Shown one piece after another: positions 45,140 to 54,899 of a stretch of DNA of 64,000 nt (its first letter is position 1; the number at the start of each line of letters is the position of its first letter). The stretch covers positions 62,001 to 126,000 of the forward strand of contig NZ_SFCC01000005.1 in the NCBI RefSeq assembly GCF_004214935.1, written 5' to 3'. The translations under genes were made by a program, and so were the position numbers. Source of the DNA: Amycolatopsis suaedae (lineage in GTDB: Bacteria; Actinomycetota; Actinomycetes; Mycobacteriales; Pseudonocardiaceae). The notes beneath the pieces are model-generated. The model did not search any database and was not told where the DNA came from. It saw nothing but the letters and a program-made list of their open reading frames with translations.

Positions 45140-46071
45140 CCTGCCTCCTGTGACTCGTACGGTGCATAGTGCGTCGGACTGTCCCGCTCGTCCAGCGGGG
45201 GCAGGTTCCTGGCCGGAGTGTGCACCAGCGGCGCGTCGGCGGGCGCCTTGCCCAGTGCGCGGCGCCAGCCGGCCCTGGCCCGGGGATGGTAGCGGCGTTC
45301 GAACGGCACGAACCGGAACGCCAGCGCGATGAGCCTGCCGACGGCGCGGTGCCGGAACTCGTCGGACGCCGTCCAGCGCAGGCCCAGCTTCTCCCGGATC
45401 ACCGGGTCGTACAGCCCGGTGGTCAGCCAGACGAAGTTGCGGGCGGTCAGCGGGCCCAGCACGCGCCAGACCGCGTCGGGCAGCCACGGCAGGCCGTTCG
45501 GCTTGGCGATCCCGGCGATGTCGAGCACGTCGAGGGTGGCCTGGTTGACCTCGAGGACGTCGCGGCACATGTGGTCCCAGTACTCCTGGAACTCATCCCA
45601 GCTGCCCGGCACCGGCCGCATGCTCATGCCGTACATGCGGTACCAGCGCACGTGCTCGTCGAACAGCTGCCGCTTCTGCGCCTCGGACAGCCCGCCCATG
45701 AACCGGTCGCCGATCAGGATCGTGCTGACGAAGAACGTCGCGTGCGCCCAGTAGAACGTGTCCGGGTTCAGCGCGTGGTACCGGCGGCCGTGCTTGTCGA
45801 CGCCCTTGATCGTGTCGTGGTAACCGCGGACCTCCCGCGCCGTGGCCGCGGCACGCGGGCCGTCGTAGACGACACCGCCGATCGGGTACAGCGACCGGAA
45901 CAGCCGCTGCCAGCGCTCGGCGAAGAACCGGGAGTGCTCCTCGACGCCAGCACCCAGCTCGGGGTGCATGTTCTGCATGGACCCGGCCCACAGGGCGATC
46001 AGCAGGCCACGCCAGTCGCCGAACACCCGCCAGGTCAGCGAGTCCGGGCCGAGCGGGACTGGTTCGTTCAT
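45136..46071 (-). CDS. oxygenase MpaB family protein (DUF2236), 311 aa
   Basis: Helical DUF2236/ER-bound oxygenase-like domain. The heme or metal ligand candidates lie in DTFYWAHATFFVSTI and RVFGDWRGLLIALW. Fungal MpaB cleaves a prenyl chain, and Lcp rubber oxygenases are distant relatives. First gene of a two-gene operon with the LLM oxidoreductase, divergent from a TetR gene. An oxidative catabolic role is likely; the substrate is unknown. Confidence 0.85.
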   Translation of the reverse strand: MNEPVPLGPDSLTWRVFGDWRGLLIALWAGSMQNMHPELGAGVEEHSRFFAERWQRLFRSLYPIGGVVYDGPRAAATAREVRGYHDTIKGVDKHGRRYHALNPDTFYWAHATFFVSTILIGDRFMGGLSEAQKRQLFDEHVRWYRMYGMSMRPVPGSWDEFQEYWDHMCRDVLEVNQATLDVLDIAGIAKPNGLPWLPDAVWRVLGPLTARNFVWLTTGLYDPVIREKLGLRWTASDEFRHRAVGRLIALAFRFVPFERRYHPRARAGWRRALGKAPADAPLVHTPARNLPPLDERDSPTHYAPYESQEAG

Positions 46072-46086
46072 GGCCGACCTCCTCGT

Positions 46087-46129
46087 GACTACACCCGTTG
46101 TCAGGTTAGGATTGACAACAGGCGTAGTC
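46087..46129. promoter_or_regulatory. 17-bp inverted-repeat operator between MpaB-type and TetR genes
   Basis: GACTACACCCGTTGTCA (46087-46103) and TGACAACAGGCGTAGTC (46113-46129) pair at 15 of 17 positions with a 9-nt spacer. The centre is 42 nt before the TetR ATG and 37 nt before the MpaB ATG, ideal for control of both. Confidence 0.8.
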
Positions 46130-46149
46130 AACTGGCGAGTAGGTAGGAC

Positions 46150-46740
46150 ATGACGAGCAGGACCTGGGGCGGCACCACCCTCACCGACCGCAGGGCGGCC
46201 CGCCGCGCCCAGCTGCTGGAGACGGGGCTGGACCTGCTCGGCGCCGAGGCCGGCCCGGCGGTGAGCGTGCGTGCGGTGTGCCGGCAGGCGAAGCTGACCG
46301 AGCGCTACTTCTACGAGAACTTCGCCGACCGCGAAGAGCTGGTGCACGCCGTCTACACCGAGGTCGGCACCGCCGCGCACGACGTACTGGTCGAGGCGGT
46401 GCGCCACGCGGGCCCGACGCCACGCGAGCGGGCGACGGCGGCCGTCAACGCGTTCGTCGAGCTGATCATCGACGACCCGCGCAAGGGCAGGGTGCTGCTG
46501 CTCGCGCCGCTGAGCGAGCCAGCACTGTCCACGCGCGGGGTCGAGCTGCTGCCTTCGTTCGCCGCCCTCATCCGCGACCAGCTGCCCGAGGGCACCGGCG
46601 CCGCCGAGCGGGAGATGACCGCCGTCGGCCTCGTCGGAGCGCTGGCCAACCTGTTCATCGGCTACCTCGGCGGCACCCTGGACGTCCCCCGCGACCAGCT
46701 GGTCGGCCACTGCGTCACCCTGCTGACCCGCGCGGGCTGA
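46150..46740 (+). CDS. TetR-family regulator, 196 aa
   Basis: HTH in residues 16-62 with [22 protein letters not shown]. The C-terminal helices differ from well-known subfamilies. It is divergent from the MpaB/LLM pair and presumably binds the operator in between. Its last 26 nt overlap the convergent aldolase gene. Confidence 0.92.
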   Translation: MTSRTWGGTTLTDRRAARRAQLLETGLDLLGAEAGPAVSVRAVCRQAKLTERYFYENFADREELVHAVYTEVGTAAHDVLVEAVRHAGPTPRERATAAVNAFVELIIDDPRKGRVLLLAPLSEPALSTRGVELLPSFAALIRDQLPEGTGAAEREMTAVGLVGALANLFIGYLGGTLDVPRDQLVGHCVTLLTRAG

Positions 46741-47752
46741 CCGGCTCCCGCCCGGCCGCCAGCTTCACCGCGATGTCGATGATCATGTCCTCCTGGCCGC
46801 CGACGTAACGCCGCTCGCCCACCCGGTAGAGGATCTCGTGGGCCGGCACGCCGTAACGCTCGGCCGCACGCTCGGCGTGCAGCAGGAAACTGGAGTACAC
46901 CCCCGCGAAACCCTGCACGATCGAGGACCGGTCCAGCACCGGCAGCCGCGTGATGTAGGGCTTCACCACGTTCTCCGCGGCGTCCATCAGCACGTCCTTG
47001 TCGACGCCGGTGTCCACGCCCAGCCGCTCGAACACCGCGGCCAGCACCTCCGTCGGCGAGTTGCCCGCGCCGGCACCGAGCGCGACCAGCGACCCGTCGA
47101 TCTGCCGGGCTCCCGCCCGGTGGGCCAGCACGGAGTTGGCGACGCCGAAGCTGAGGTTCTGGTGACCGTGGTAGCCGACCTGGACCTGCTCGCCCAGTTC
47201 CGCCACCAGCGCGGCGACCCGGTCGGCGGCCTCCTCCAGGATCAGCGCGCCTGCCGAGTCGACGACGTAGACGCACTGACAGCCCGCGTCGACCATGATC
47301 CGCCCCTGCGCGGCCAGCTGCTCCGGGGTGGACATGTGCGACAGCATCAGGAAGCCGACGGTCTCCAGACCCAGCTCGCGGGCCGCGCCGAAGTGCTGGA
47401 TGGACACGTCGGCCTCGGTGCAGTGGGTGGCGATACGCACCGCACCGGCGCCGAGATCGGCGGCCGCGCGCAGGTCGTCGACCGTGCCCAGTCCCGGCAG
47501 CAGCAGCACGGCGATGCGGGCCTGCCGGGCCTCGTCGACGGCGGCGGCGATCAGCGTGCGCTCGTCGACGGCGGAGAAGCCGTAGTTGAACGTCGACCCG
47601 CCCAGGCCGTCGCCGTGGCTCACCTCGATCAGCGACACCCCGGCGGTGTCCAGCGCGCGCACGGTGTCGCGGACCTGCCGCTCGGTGAACTGGTGCGCCA
47701 TGGCGTGGCTGCCGTCGCGCAGCGTGGTGTCGACCAGCCGTACGGAACTCAC
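46715..47752 (-). CDS. hsaF: 4-hydroxy-2-oxovalerate aldolase, 345 aa
   Basis: Splits 4-hydroxy-2-oxo acids into pyruvate and an aldehyde. [15 protein letters not shown] at residues 8-22 holds the metal-binding Asp and the catalytic Arg, [14 protein letters not shown] the two metal His. It works with the acetaldehyde dehydrogenase through a substrate channel (DmpG-DmpF). The GTG start at 47752 overlaps that gene's stop. Symbol by analogy with the steroid-degradation set; an aromatic meta-cleavage role is also possible. Confidence 0.94.
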   Translation of the reverse strand: MSSVRLVDTTLRDGSHAMAHQFTERQVRDTVRALDTAGVSLIEVSHGDGLGGSTFNYGFSAVDERTLIAAAVDEARQARIAVLLLPGLGTVDDLRAAADLGAGAVRIATHCTEADVSIQHFGAARELGLETVGFLMLSHMSTPEQLAAQGRIMVDAGCQCVYVVDSAGALILEEAADRVAALVAELGEQVQVGYHGHQNLSFGVANSVLAHRAGARQIDGSLVALGAGAGNSPTEVLAAVFERLGVDTGVDKDVLMDAAENVVKPYITRLPVLDRSSIVQGFAGVYSSFLLHAERAAERYGVPAHEILYRVGERRYVGGQEDMIIDIAVKLAAGREPVSPRGSAG

Positions 47753-48639
47753 GCTGCCTCCAGCCTGCTCGCCAGCAGCTCGCCCACCCTGGCGGCGGCC
47801 GCGGTCATGATGTCCAGGTTCCCGGCGTAGCGCGGCAGGTGATCGCCGTTGCCCGCCACCTCCAGGAACACCGCCACCCTGGCGTTGCCGTCCCAGCCGG
47901 GCCGGGGGTCGTCGAACTGCGGGTCGGCGGTGAGCGTGTAGCCGGGCACGTACTCGCGCACCGCGTCGACCATCCGGTGCACGGACTCGGCGACGGCGTC
48001 ACGGTCGGCGTCCGGATCGATGGCGCAGAACACCGTGTCCCGCATGATCATCGGCGGGTCGACGGGGTTGATGATGATGATCGCCTTGCCACGGGCCGCG
48101 CCGCCGACCAGCTCGATCCCGCGGGCGGTGGTGCGGGTGAACTCGTCGATGTTGGCGCGGGTGCCGGGCCCGGCCGAGCGGGACGACACCGACGCGACGA
48201 TCTCGGCGTAGGGCACCGGCGTCACCGACGCCACCGCGTGCACGATCGGGATGGTGGCCTGGCCGCCGCAGGTGATCAGGTTCAGGTTGTCGGCGTCGAG
48301 CTGGCTGTCCACGCCGACGACGGGGCAGGTGAACGGGCCGACGGCGGCCGGGGTCAGGTCGACGGCCCGGATGCCGGCCTCGGCGTAGCGGGGAGCGTTG
48401 GCCAGGTGCGCCTTCGCCGAGGTCGCCTCGAACACCAGCCGCGGCGGGTCGTCGCGTTCCAGCAGCCAGTCAACGCCGCCGGCCGAGGCCTCGATGCCCA
48501 GCTCCGCGGCCTTGGCCAGCCCGGCGGAGTCCGGCTCGACGCCCACCATGTACCGGACGTCGACCAGTTCGCTGCGCCGTAGCTTGATCAGCAGGTCGGT
48601 GCCGATGTTGCCGGGTCCCACGATCGCCGCGCCGATCAT
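47749..48639 (-). CDS. hsaG: acylating acetaldehyde/propanal dehydrogenase, 296 aa
   Basis: Oxidises the aldehyde released by the aldolase to its acyl-CoA. The Rossmann motif [13 protein letters not shown] is at the N-terminus. The nucleophile Cys is in [15 protein letters not shown], and [16 protein letters not shown] follows. Translationally coupled to hsaE (ATGA) and hsaF. Confidence 0.95.
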   Translation of the reverse strand: MIGAAIVGPGNIGTDLLIKLRRSELVDVRYMVGVEPDSAGLAKAAELGIEASAGGVDWLLERDDPPRLVFEATSAKAHLANAPRYAEAGIRAVDLTPAAVGPFTCPVVGVDSQLDADNLNLITCGGQATIPIVHAVASVTPVPYAEIVASVSSRSAGPGTRANIDEFTRTTARGIELVGGAARGKAIIIINPVDPPMIMRDTVFCAIDPDADRDAVAESVHRMVDAVREYVPGYTLTADPQFDDPRPGWDGNARVAVFLEVAGNGDHLPRYAGNLDIMTAAAARVGELLASRLEAA

Positions 48640-49415
48640 CGGCCCTCCCCGGTGAAGGTGGCGGTCACCGTACCGAGACCGTCCACAGTGGATTCGAAGG
48701 TGTCGCCCGCCTCCACCGGGGCGACCGGGGTGATCGACCCGGGCAGGATCACCTGCCCGGCCTCCAGGGTGATGCCCCGCTCCCCCAGTACGTTGGCCAG
48801 CCAGGCCACGCTGTTGACCGGGTTGTCCATCACCGCCGAGCTGACCCCGGTGGCGAACTCGGTGCCGTTGCGGGTGAACACGCAGCGCGCGCCGACGAGG
48901 TCCACGGCGCCGACCGGCACGGGCGTGGTGCCCAGCACGACCGCACCGGAGGACGCGTTGTCCGCGATGGTGTCCACAATGGAGATCCGCCAGTCGGCGA
49001 TGCGGGAGTCGACCAGCTCCAGTGCGGGCAGCAGGTGGTCGACGGCGGCCAGGGCCCGGTCCGGCGTGACCCCGGGGCCGCGCAACGGCTCGCCCAGCAC
49101 GAACGCGATCTCCGGTTCCAGCCGCGGCTGGAGGAAGTGCCCGACCGGGATCGGCTTGTCCTGCTCGTAGAACATGGTGTCCAGCAGGTGGCCGTAGTCG
49201 GGCTGGTCGACGCCGAGCTGGGCGCGGACCGAGGCGTTGGACAGCCCGACCTTGTGCCCGCGCAGCACGGCACCGCCGGCGAGCCACCGGTCGACCTGCG
49301 CACGCTGGATGGCGTAGGCGTCGTCGACGGTCAGCTCCGGGTGGCGCTCGATCAGTGGCGGCACCGGCTTCGCGCCGTAGGCCGCGAGGAGTTCCTCGGC
49401 GAGTGCTGCGTGCAT
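48636..49415 (-). CDS. hsaE: 2-hydroxypenta-2,4-dienoate (2-keto-4-pentenoate) hydratase, 259 aa
   Basis: First enzyme of the lower meta-cleavage branch. The metal-binding acids are in [13 protein letters not shown] and [30 protein letters not shown] is the family N-terminal motif. The operon hsaE-hsaG-hsaF turns a hydroxydienoate into pyruvate and acyl-CoA. No ring-cleavage dioxygenase or hydrolase is in the window. Confidence 0.95.
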   Translation of the reverse strand: MHAALAEELLAAYGAKPVPPLIERHPELTVDDAYAIQRAQVDRWLAGGAVLRGHKVGLSNASVRAQLGVDQPDYGHLLDTMFYEQDKPIPVGHFLQPRLEPEIAFVLGEPLRGPGVTPDRALAAVDHLLPALELVDSRIADWRISIVDTIADNASSGAVVLGTTPVPVGAVDLVGARCVFTRNGTEFATGVSSAVMDNPVNSVAWLANVLGERGITLEAGQVILPGSITPVAPVEAGDTFESTVDGLGTVTATFTGEGR

Positions 49416-49454
49416 GGTCTAGAGAGTCGTCCCGGCCTGCGGCACACTCAAGCC

Positions 49455-50288
49455 ATGTGTCCCGCTGAGCGGAACGCCGAGACCGCGACCGCGGGCCGGA
49501 TCGCGGCCCTGCTCGCCGCCTTCGGCCCCGACGACGGCGCGCTGGGCGTGTCCGAGCTGGCCCGGCGCACCGGGCTGCCCAAGAGCAGCGTCCACCGGCT
49601 GAGCACGCACCTGACCGGCCACGGCCTGCTGGAACGCGACGGCACCCGGCTGCGGCTGGGGCTGCGGCTGTTCGAGATCGGGCAGCTGGCCGTGCGGCAG
49701 CGCGGGCTGGTCGACGCCGCCCGGCCGTATCTGGCCGACCTGCGCGAGGCCACCCGCAACACCGTCCACCTCGCCGTGCTGGAGGGCACCGAGGTCGTCT
49801 ACCTGGAGATCCAGCGCGGCCCCGACTCGCCGCGGCTGCCGTCGCGGATCGGCGGGCGCTTCCCGGCGCACGCGACGGCGGTGGGCAAGGCGATACTCGC
49901 CCACTCCCCGGCCGGCCTGGTCGATGCCGTGCTGGCCGGCCCGTTGCGGCCGGTGGGGCCGCGCACGGTCACCGCGCCGGGGCTGCTGCGCCGCCAGCTC
50001 GCCAGGGTGCGCGAGGAGGGGATCGCCTACGAACGCGAGGAGTCCGCCGCGGGCGTGACCTGCGCGGCCAGCCCGGTACTGGACGCGGACGGCCGGGCGC
50101 TGGCCGCCCTGTCCATTTCCGGGTGGCTGAGCCGGATGCGGGTGCGCACAGTCGCGCCCGCGGTGCGGACCGCGGCGCTGGCACTGTCCCGGGCCGTCAC
50201 ACCGTCCGCTGACCGGCTCTCCGTTCACCTGGGACAATCACGTCGTGGCCCCCTACCGGATCCAGTTCGACCACCAGCGCCACGTTGA
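49455..50288 (+). CDS. IclR-family regulator, 277 aa
   Basis: Winged helix (residues 10-75, with [22 protein letters not shown]) and an IclR effector domain (about 90-250, with [14 protein letters not shown]). It is divergent from hsaEGF with only 39 nt between starts, so it most likely controls them. Its end overlaps the next gene by 44 nt. Confidence 0.92.
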   Translation: MCPAERNAETATAGRIAALLAAFGPDDGALGVSELARRTGLPKSSVHRLSTHLTGHGLLERDGTRLRLGLRLFEIGQLAVRQRGLVDAARPYLADLREATRNTVHLAVLEGTEVVYLEIQRGPDSPRLPSRIGGRFPAHATAVGKAILAHSPAGLVDAVLAGPLRPVGPRTVTAPGLLRRQLARVREEGIAYEREESAAGVTCAASPVLDADGRALAALSISGWLSRMRVRTVAPAVRTAALALSRAVTPSADRLSVHLGQSRRGPLPDPVRPPAPR

Positions 50289-50658
50289 CCGTGGCGTGTT
50301 CGACGTCGTGCCGCGCCTCGACGGCACACCGCTCACCGAACTGATCGACAGGTTCGAGACCCGCGCCGGGATGCGGCCGGCGGGCGAGGTCTACGGCGGC
50401 CTCAACGTCCGGCGCGTCCACGAACGGTTCCACGGCGCGACAGACCCCAAGGCTGCCGTGCTCGGGTGCTCCTGCGGCGACGAGGGCTGCTGGCCGCTGC
50501 TGGCCCGGATCACCGTGACCGGCGACCTCGTTGTCTGGGACGACTTCGAGCAACCCCACCGTCCGGAACGCGACTACACGGGGTTCGGGCCGTTCCGGTT
50601 CGACCGCGGTCAGTACGACGAAGCCGTCCGGGAGCTGAGCCCCGACGAGGAAGCCTGA
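50245..50658 (+). CDS. conserved hypothetical protein with Cys cluster, 137 aa
   Basis: Not recognised as a named family. The middle carries GCSCGDEGCWPL (Cys75, 77 and 82), which could bind a metal, and the C-terminus is acidic (SPDEEA). It starts at GTG 50245 within the tail of the IclR gene. Normal codon use supports a real gene. Confidence 0.75.
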   Translation: MAPYRIQFDHQRHVDRGVFDVVPRLDGTPLTELIDRFETRAGMRPAGEVYGGLNVRRVHERFHGATDPKAAVLGCSCGDEGCWPLLARITVTGDLVVWDDFEQPHRPERDYTGFGPFRFDRGQYDEAVRELSPDEEA

Positions 50659-50750
50659 TCACGTCACCCGGTCCTGTCGGCCGCCTGTCGACTTCCTGTC
50701 GGTCCCCGCCCGGCGGCGCGGTCGTGACCGGCGTGCCGCAAGATGGAGGT

Positions 50751-51449
50751 GTGAGCAAGAACAGCGTGGTCAAGCTGCTGGTGGTGGACGACGAGCCGCA
50801 CATCGCCGACCTCGTGGCGACCGTCGCCCGCTACGAGGGCTGGCAGGCGGTGACCGCGCACACCGGCGAGACCGCGGTGCGTGAGGCGGCGGCGTTCGGG
50901 CCGGACATCGTCGTGCTGGACCTGATGCTGCCCGACATCGACGGGTTCACCGTGCTGGACCGCCTGCGCGAGTCCGGCACGATGGTCCCGGTGGTGTTCC
51001 TGACCGCCAAGGACGCCACCGCCGACCGCATCGCCGGGCTCACCCGCGGCGGCGACGACTACCTGGTCAAGCCGTTCTCCGTGGAGGAGCTGATGGCCAG
51101 GCTGCGCGCCGTGCTGCGCCGGTCGAGCGGCCCGGCCCGGCGGCACTCGGTGATCGAGGTCGCCGACCTGACGCTGGACGAGGACACCCGCGAGGTCCGC
51201 AGGGACGGCGAGCTGGTCACGCTGACGCCGACCGAGTACGAGCTGCTGCGCTACCTGATGCGCCGCTCCCCCGGCGTGCTCACCAAGGCACAGATCCTCG
51301 ACCACGTGTGGGAGTACGACTTCGGCGGCAAGTCCAATGTGGTCGAACTGGTCATCTCGCACCTGCGGCGCAAACTGGACCAGGGCAGGGAACCGCTGAT
51401 CCACACCGTCCGCGGGGTCGGCTACGTCGCCCGCCGGGCCGCCCGGTGA
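50751..51449 (+). CDS. OmpR/PhoB-family response regulator, 232 aa
   Basis: Receiver domain with phospho-acceptor Asp57 (IVVLDLMLPDIDG) and Lys in DDYLVKPFS, then a winged-helix DNA-binding domain (about 135-230, TPTEYELLRYLMRRSPG, HTVRGVGYV). It resembles TcrA/MprA-like regulators. The GTG at 50751 is adjacent to GGAGG; another GTG at 50733 or 50766 could be the start. Coupled to the kinase by GTGA. Confidence 0.93.
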   Translation: MSKNSVVKLLVVDDEPHIADLVATVARYEGWQAVTAHTGETAVREAAAFGPDIVVLDLMLPDIDGFTVLDRLRESGTMVPVVFLTAKDATADRIAGLTRGGDDYLVKPFSVEELMARLRAVLRRSSGPARRHSVIEVADLTLDEDTREVRRDGELVTLTPTEYELLRYLMRRSPGVLTKAQILDHVWEYDFGGKSNVVELVISHLRRKLDQGREPLIHTVRGVGYVARRAAR

Positions 51450-52873
51450 GAACCGTCCGGCGGTGGCTGTCCGCGTGGGGCCGGCTACGGCTGGGCACCC
51501 GCCTCGCCCTGGCGCTCGCGGCGCTGGCGCTGGTGGTGTTCGCCGTGGTCGGCACGCTCACCGTCGGCATCATGCGGGACTACCTGGCGCGGCGGCTGGA
51601 CGAGCAGCTGACCAAGAGCCAGATCGAGCAGAGCAAGCAGCTCAAGTACAGCCACGCGGGCGACCCCAAGTCGCCGTACGCCTGGTACTCGGTGGTCTTC
51701 GACGTCTCCGGCCCCACCCCGGTCCCCAAGCCGGGCTCGTCGCGGCCCTCGGACATGGAGGAGCTGACCCAGGCCGCGGACGACGCGCGGCAGAACGATC
51801 TGCTGCGCACCGTCTACCTGCGTGACCAGGGGCCGTACCGGCTGCGGGCCTGCCCGGTCGAGGACGGGATCGTGCTGGTCAGCGCCGCGCCGGAGCGGGA
51901 GCTGGACAGCACGGTCAACCAGCTGGTCGCCGTCGAGGTGGTGGCGTTCCTGCTCGCGCTGGGCGTGCTGGTGGTGTTCGGGCGGATCGTGCTGCGCAAG
52001 GGGCTGCGGCCGCTGTCGGACATGGCGGGCACCGCGCACGACATCAGTTCCCGCGACCTGACCGACTCGGCCGACCTGCCGGTACGCGCGTCCGGCTCCG
52101 GCGGTGGTGTCGAGGTCGACGAGCTGCGCACGGCGTTCAACACCATGCTGGACCACATCGACACCTCGCTCGGCGCGCGGGCCGCCGCCGAGCAGCGGCT
52201 GCGGCGGTTCATCGCCGACGCCTCGCACGAGCTGCGCACGCCGCTGACATCGATCCGCGGGTACGCCGACTTGTTCCGCTACGCCGCGGCCAACGAGCCT
52301 GCCGAACGCGAGGCACACCTGGCGAAGCTGCGCGAGGAGGCGGCGCGGATGAGCCTGCTGCTCGACGACCTGCTCCTGCTGGCCAGGCTCGACGACGCCG
52401 AGGCGGAGACGCCGCTGCGGATCGAGGAGGTCGACCTGAGCGAGCTGGCCACCGCGGCGGCCGACGCGTTCCGCGCCGCGCACCCGCGGCGGGAGCTGAC
52501 GGTCACCGCGCCGGGGCCGGTGCCGGTGCGGGCCGACCGGATGCGACTGCGGCAGGTCCTGGACAACCTGCTCACCAACGCCGCCGTGCACACCCCGCCG
52601 GGCACCCCGGCGTCGGTCACCGTACGGGCCGACGGTGAACGGGCGGTGATCGAGGTGACCGACGGCGGGCCCGGTATCGCAGCGGAGGACCAGCCGCGGC
52701 TGTTCGACCGGTTCTACCGCGTCGACACCTCGCGGGCCCGTGAGCGCGGCGGCAGCGGGCTGGGGCTGGCCGTGGCCCGGTCGCTGGTCACCGCGCACGG
52801 CGGCACGCTCGAACTGACCAGCCGGCCCGGCCGGACGACCTTCACCATCACCCTGCCTAGCCGCCGAACATGA
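51446..52873 (+). CDS. sensor histidine kinase, 475 aa
   Basis: Two transmembrane helices (about residues 18-42 and 163-185) enclose an outer sensor region of about 115 residues, followed by HAMP, a HisKA domain with His261 (FIADASHELRTPLTSIRGY), and an HATPase domain (DNLLTNAAVHTP, DGGPGIAAEDQPRLFDRFYR, GSGLGLAVARSL). Partner of the preceding regulator. Its stimulus is unknown. The end overlaps the convergent MBL gene by 17 nt. Confidence 0.94.
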   Translation: MRTVRRWLSAWGRLRLGTRLALALAALALVVFAVVGTLTVGIMRDYLARRLDEQLTKSQIEQSKQLKYSHAGDPKSPYAWYSVVFDVSGPTPVPKPGSSRPSDMEELTQAADDARQNDLLRTVYLRDQGPYRLRACPVEDGIVLVSAAPERELDSTVNQLVAVEVVAFLLALGVLVVFGRIVLRKGLRPLSDMAGTAHDISSRDLTDSADLPVRASGSGGGVEVDELRTAFNTMLDHIDTSLGARAAAEQRLRRFIADASHELRTPLTSIRGYADLFRYAAANEPAEREAHLAKLREEAARMSLLLDDLLLLARLDDAEAETPLRIEEVDLSELATAAADAFRAAHPRRELTVTAPGPVPVRADRMRLRQVLDNLLTNAAVHTPPGTPASVTVRADGERAVIEVTDGGPGIAAEDQPRLFDRFYRVDTSRARERGGSGLGLAVARSLVTAHGGTLELTSRPGRTTFTITLPSRRT

Positions 52874-53567
52874 GGCGCCACTCGTCCAGCGAGCGCGGGC
52901 GGAACACGAAGTTGCCCTCGCGCACCGCGGACAGCGGCGACGACGGCTCGGCCGAGTACTGGTGGCCCGGGTAGACGACCGGGTCACCGGCCAGGTCCGC
53001 CAGCCACCGCAGGCTGCGGTACATGGCGTCGGCGTCCCCGCCGGGGAAGTCGGTGCGCCCGCAGCCCTCCAGGAACAGCGTGTCGCCGGAGACCAGGCGC
53101 CCGTCGACGAGGAAGCACTGGCTGCCCGGCGTGTGCCCGGGCGTGTGCAGCAGCCGCACCGGGATGTCACCGACGGTGACGACGTCGTCGTGGTCGTGCC
53201 CGGTCAGGTCAGTCGCCGACAGTCCGGTCGTGCGGCGGACCCAGTCCAGCTCGTCGCGGTTGACGTGCACCGGCACCGGGTGGGTGGCCAGGAGTTCGGC
53301 CAGGCCGGGCAGGGAGAAGCCCATCATCTCGCCGCCGACGTGGTCGGGGTGGTGGTGGGTGACCAGCACGCCGGTCAGCCGCATGCCGTCGGACTCCAGC
53401 GTGGCGGTCAGGTCGCCTGCGGCGTAGGCCGGGTCGACCACCAGTGCCTCGCCGGTCTCCCGGTCGCCGATCAGGTAGGCGAAGTTGACCATCTGGGTGG
53501 CTACCGGGTCGCCGACGGCGAAGTCCCTGCCGGAGAGCAGCTGGCGGAAGTAGAGGCGGTCGGACAT
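52857..53567 (-). CDS. MBL-fold metallo-hydrolase, glyoxalase II-like, 236 aa
   Basis: Metallo-beta-lactamase fold with VTHHHPDHVGG (metal ligands), HTPGHTPGSQCF, SGDTLFLEGCGRTDFPGG and a final YPGHQYS. The order is closest to hydroxyacylglutathione hydrolase or persulfide dioxygenase-type enzymes. In actinobacteria, which use mycothiol, a mycothiol thioester may be the substrate (inference). Confidence 0.9.
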   Translation of the reverse strand: MSDRLYFRQLLSGRDFAVGDPVATQMVNFAYLIGDRETGEALVVDPAYAAGDLTATLESDGMRLTGVLVTHHHPDHVGGEMMGFSLPGLAELLATHPVPVHVNRDELDWVRRTTGLSATDLTGHDHDDVVTVGDIPVRLLHTPGHTPGSQCFLVDGRLVSGDTLFLEGCGRTDFPGGDADAMYRSLRWLADLAGDPVVYPGHQYSAEPSSPLSAVREGNFVFRPRSLDEWRLMFGG

Positions 53568-53617
53568 GCGCCCACCCTATGCGGGTCCGTGGTCGCGCGG
53601 CGTGGCAGGATCGCCGC

Positions 53618-54592
53618 GTGGAGTACCAGGTCATCGCCGAGATCACGCCCCCCGCCACGCTCGCGCAGCTCGATGAGCTGCAGCAACACGGGGTGAGCAG
53701 CCTGCTGTCCGACGAGCTCGACTTGCTCGCCGCCGTCGAGGGGCCCGACGGGGTGGAGGTCGAGCCGATCGATCACACCGTCACCGCCGGGCCCACCGGA
53801 GTGGCGATCAGCTGGACGCTCGACGCGCCCGCGCTGGAGTTCGCCGAGCACAGCGCCCGGCACGTCCTCGGCGAGGTGCTCTCCCGCACGCCGCTGGCCG
53901 ACTGGGCGATCACCCGCTGTGAGGTGTCGGCCACCGACGAGCAGCTCGAAGCGGCCCTGGCCGACGAGCCGGAGGAACCGGTGGGCGAGGCCGAGCCGGA
54001 CGCCGCCACGCGGGAGGAACTGCTGGCCGCGGCCGACCAGCTCGGCGGGCTCGGCCCGGAGGCGTTCGGCCCGGCGACCGAGGAGCAGGCCCGGTTGTTC
54101 GCCGGTGCGCTGGTGCTGGGCATCGAGGTGCTGACCGACGAGCTGTTCCAGGACATCCAGGGCCTGGAGGACTCCGAGCTGCCCGCGTCCGAACAGGACA
54201 CCCTGTGGGTGCTCGACGAACTACCCGAGCGATTCGCCGACGAGTACACCGCGCTGTTCGCGAAGCAGTTCCTGGTGAGCGCGGTGATCGTCGGGCACCG
54301 GCTGTGCCGGCCCGGCTGGGACGGTCCGCACTCGACCGCCGAAGCCCTGGTGGTGCACCTGCTGCGCACGGCCGCCGAGACCCAGCTCGAACTCGCCGGC
54401 CTGGCCGACGAGCTGCCGCTGGAGGACATCTTCACGGCGTTCGACGAGGCCGTGTTCGCCGACTTCGACCACCTGCTGCTCTACGAGGCCGAGCAGGACG
54501 GCGTGAAGGGCCTGGACTTCGCCGACTGGTTCCGCCCGAAGCCGGAGCTGACCGGCTCGCTGCACCCCTACCTCGCCGACCCGGAGGCGTAG
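53618..54592 (+). CDS. conserved hypothetical protein, 324 aa
   Basis: Two-part protein: an N-terminal alpha/beta domain of about 95 residues (TPPATLAQLDELQQHGVSSL, WTLDAPALEFAEHSARHVLG), an acidic linker (about 105-130) and a C-terminal helical domain with many Glu and Leu (about 150-320). No signal peptide or known motif. GTG 53618 is chosen because upstream codons overlap the MBL promoter. Function unknown. Confidence 0.78.
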   Translation: MEYQVIAEITPPATLAQLDELQQHGVSSLLSDELDLLAAVEGPDGVEVEPIDHTVTAGPTGVAISWTLDAPALEFAEHSARHVLGEVLSRTPLADWAITRCEVSATDEQLEAALADEPEEPVGEAEPDAATREELLAAADQLGGLGPEAFGPATEEQARLFAGALVLGIEVLTDELFQDIQGLEDSELPASEQDTLWVLDELPERFADEYTALFAKQFLVSAVIVGHRLCRPGWDGPHSTAEALVVHLLRTAAETQLELAGLADELPLEDIFTAFDEAVFADFDHLLLYEAEQDGVKGLDFADWFRPKPELTGSLHPYLADPEA

Positions 54593-54600
54593 CGCCCCAA

Positions 54601-54653
54601 GCACGTGAAGGCCACCTTCATTACGTCTCACGTCAGGACCCGGCAAAGCCCGG
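54601..54653. repeat. composite repeat (type B)
   Basis: GCACGTGAAGGCCACCTTC, ATTACGTCTCACGTCAGG and the tail ACCCGGCAAAGCCCGG, directly downstream of the hypothetical gene. Confidence 0.75.
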
Positions 54654-54683
54654 AGCCGTGGTGTGTCGTTGTGCGGAAGGGTG

Positions 54684-54737
54684 GAGTTCGCGTGCCGGAG
54701 CGTAGAACTCGCGTGCACGAAGGTAGGACTCGCGTGT
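54684..54737. repeat. array of GARYTCGCGTG units at 21-bp spacing
   Basis: GAGTTCGCGTG, GAACTCGCGTG and GGACTCGCGTG start at 54684, 54705 and 54726, exactly 21 bp apart, with different spacers. Confidence 0.7.
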
Positions 54738-54739
54738 CT

Positions 54740-54796
54740 CGTGAAGGCCACCTTCACCACGTCTGGACCCGGCAAAGCCGGGTCCAGACGTGGTGA
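54740..54796. repeat. composite repeat closed by a perfect 20-bp hairpin
   Basis: The arm CGTGAAGGCCACCTTC runs into TCACCACGTCTGGACCCGGC (54754-54773), loop AAA, and the perfect complement 54777-54796. It is the longest perfect stem in the window. Confidence 0.85.
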
Positions 54797-54815
54797 GGCG
54801 GTGGTCCCGCGCGCA

Positions 54816-54847
54816 GAACTCGCGTGCTTGAGCGCAGAACTCACGAT
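54816..54847. repeat. two GAACTC units at 21-bp spacing
   Basis: GAACTCGCGTG at 54816 and GAACTCACGAT at 54837, both preceded by GCGCA. Confidence 0.6.
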
Positions 54848-54899
54848 GTGGACGCCGGTTCTCACGTCGTGCCGGTCACCCGCATGAACAGTCCGTTCG

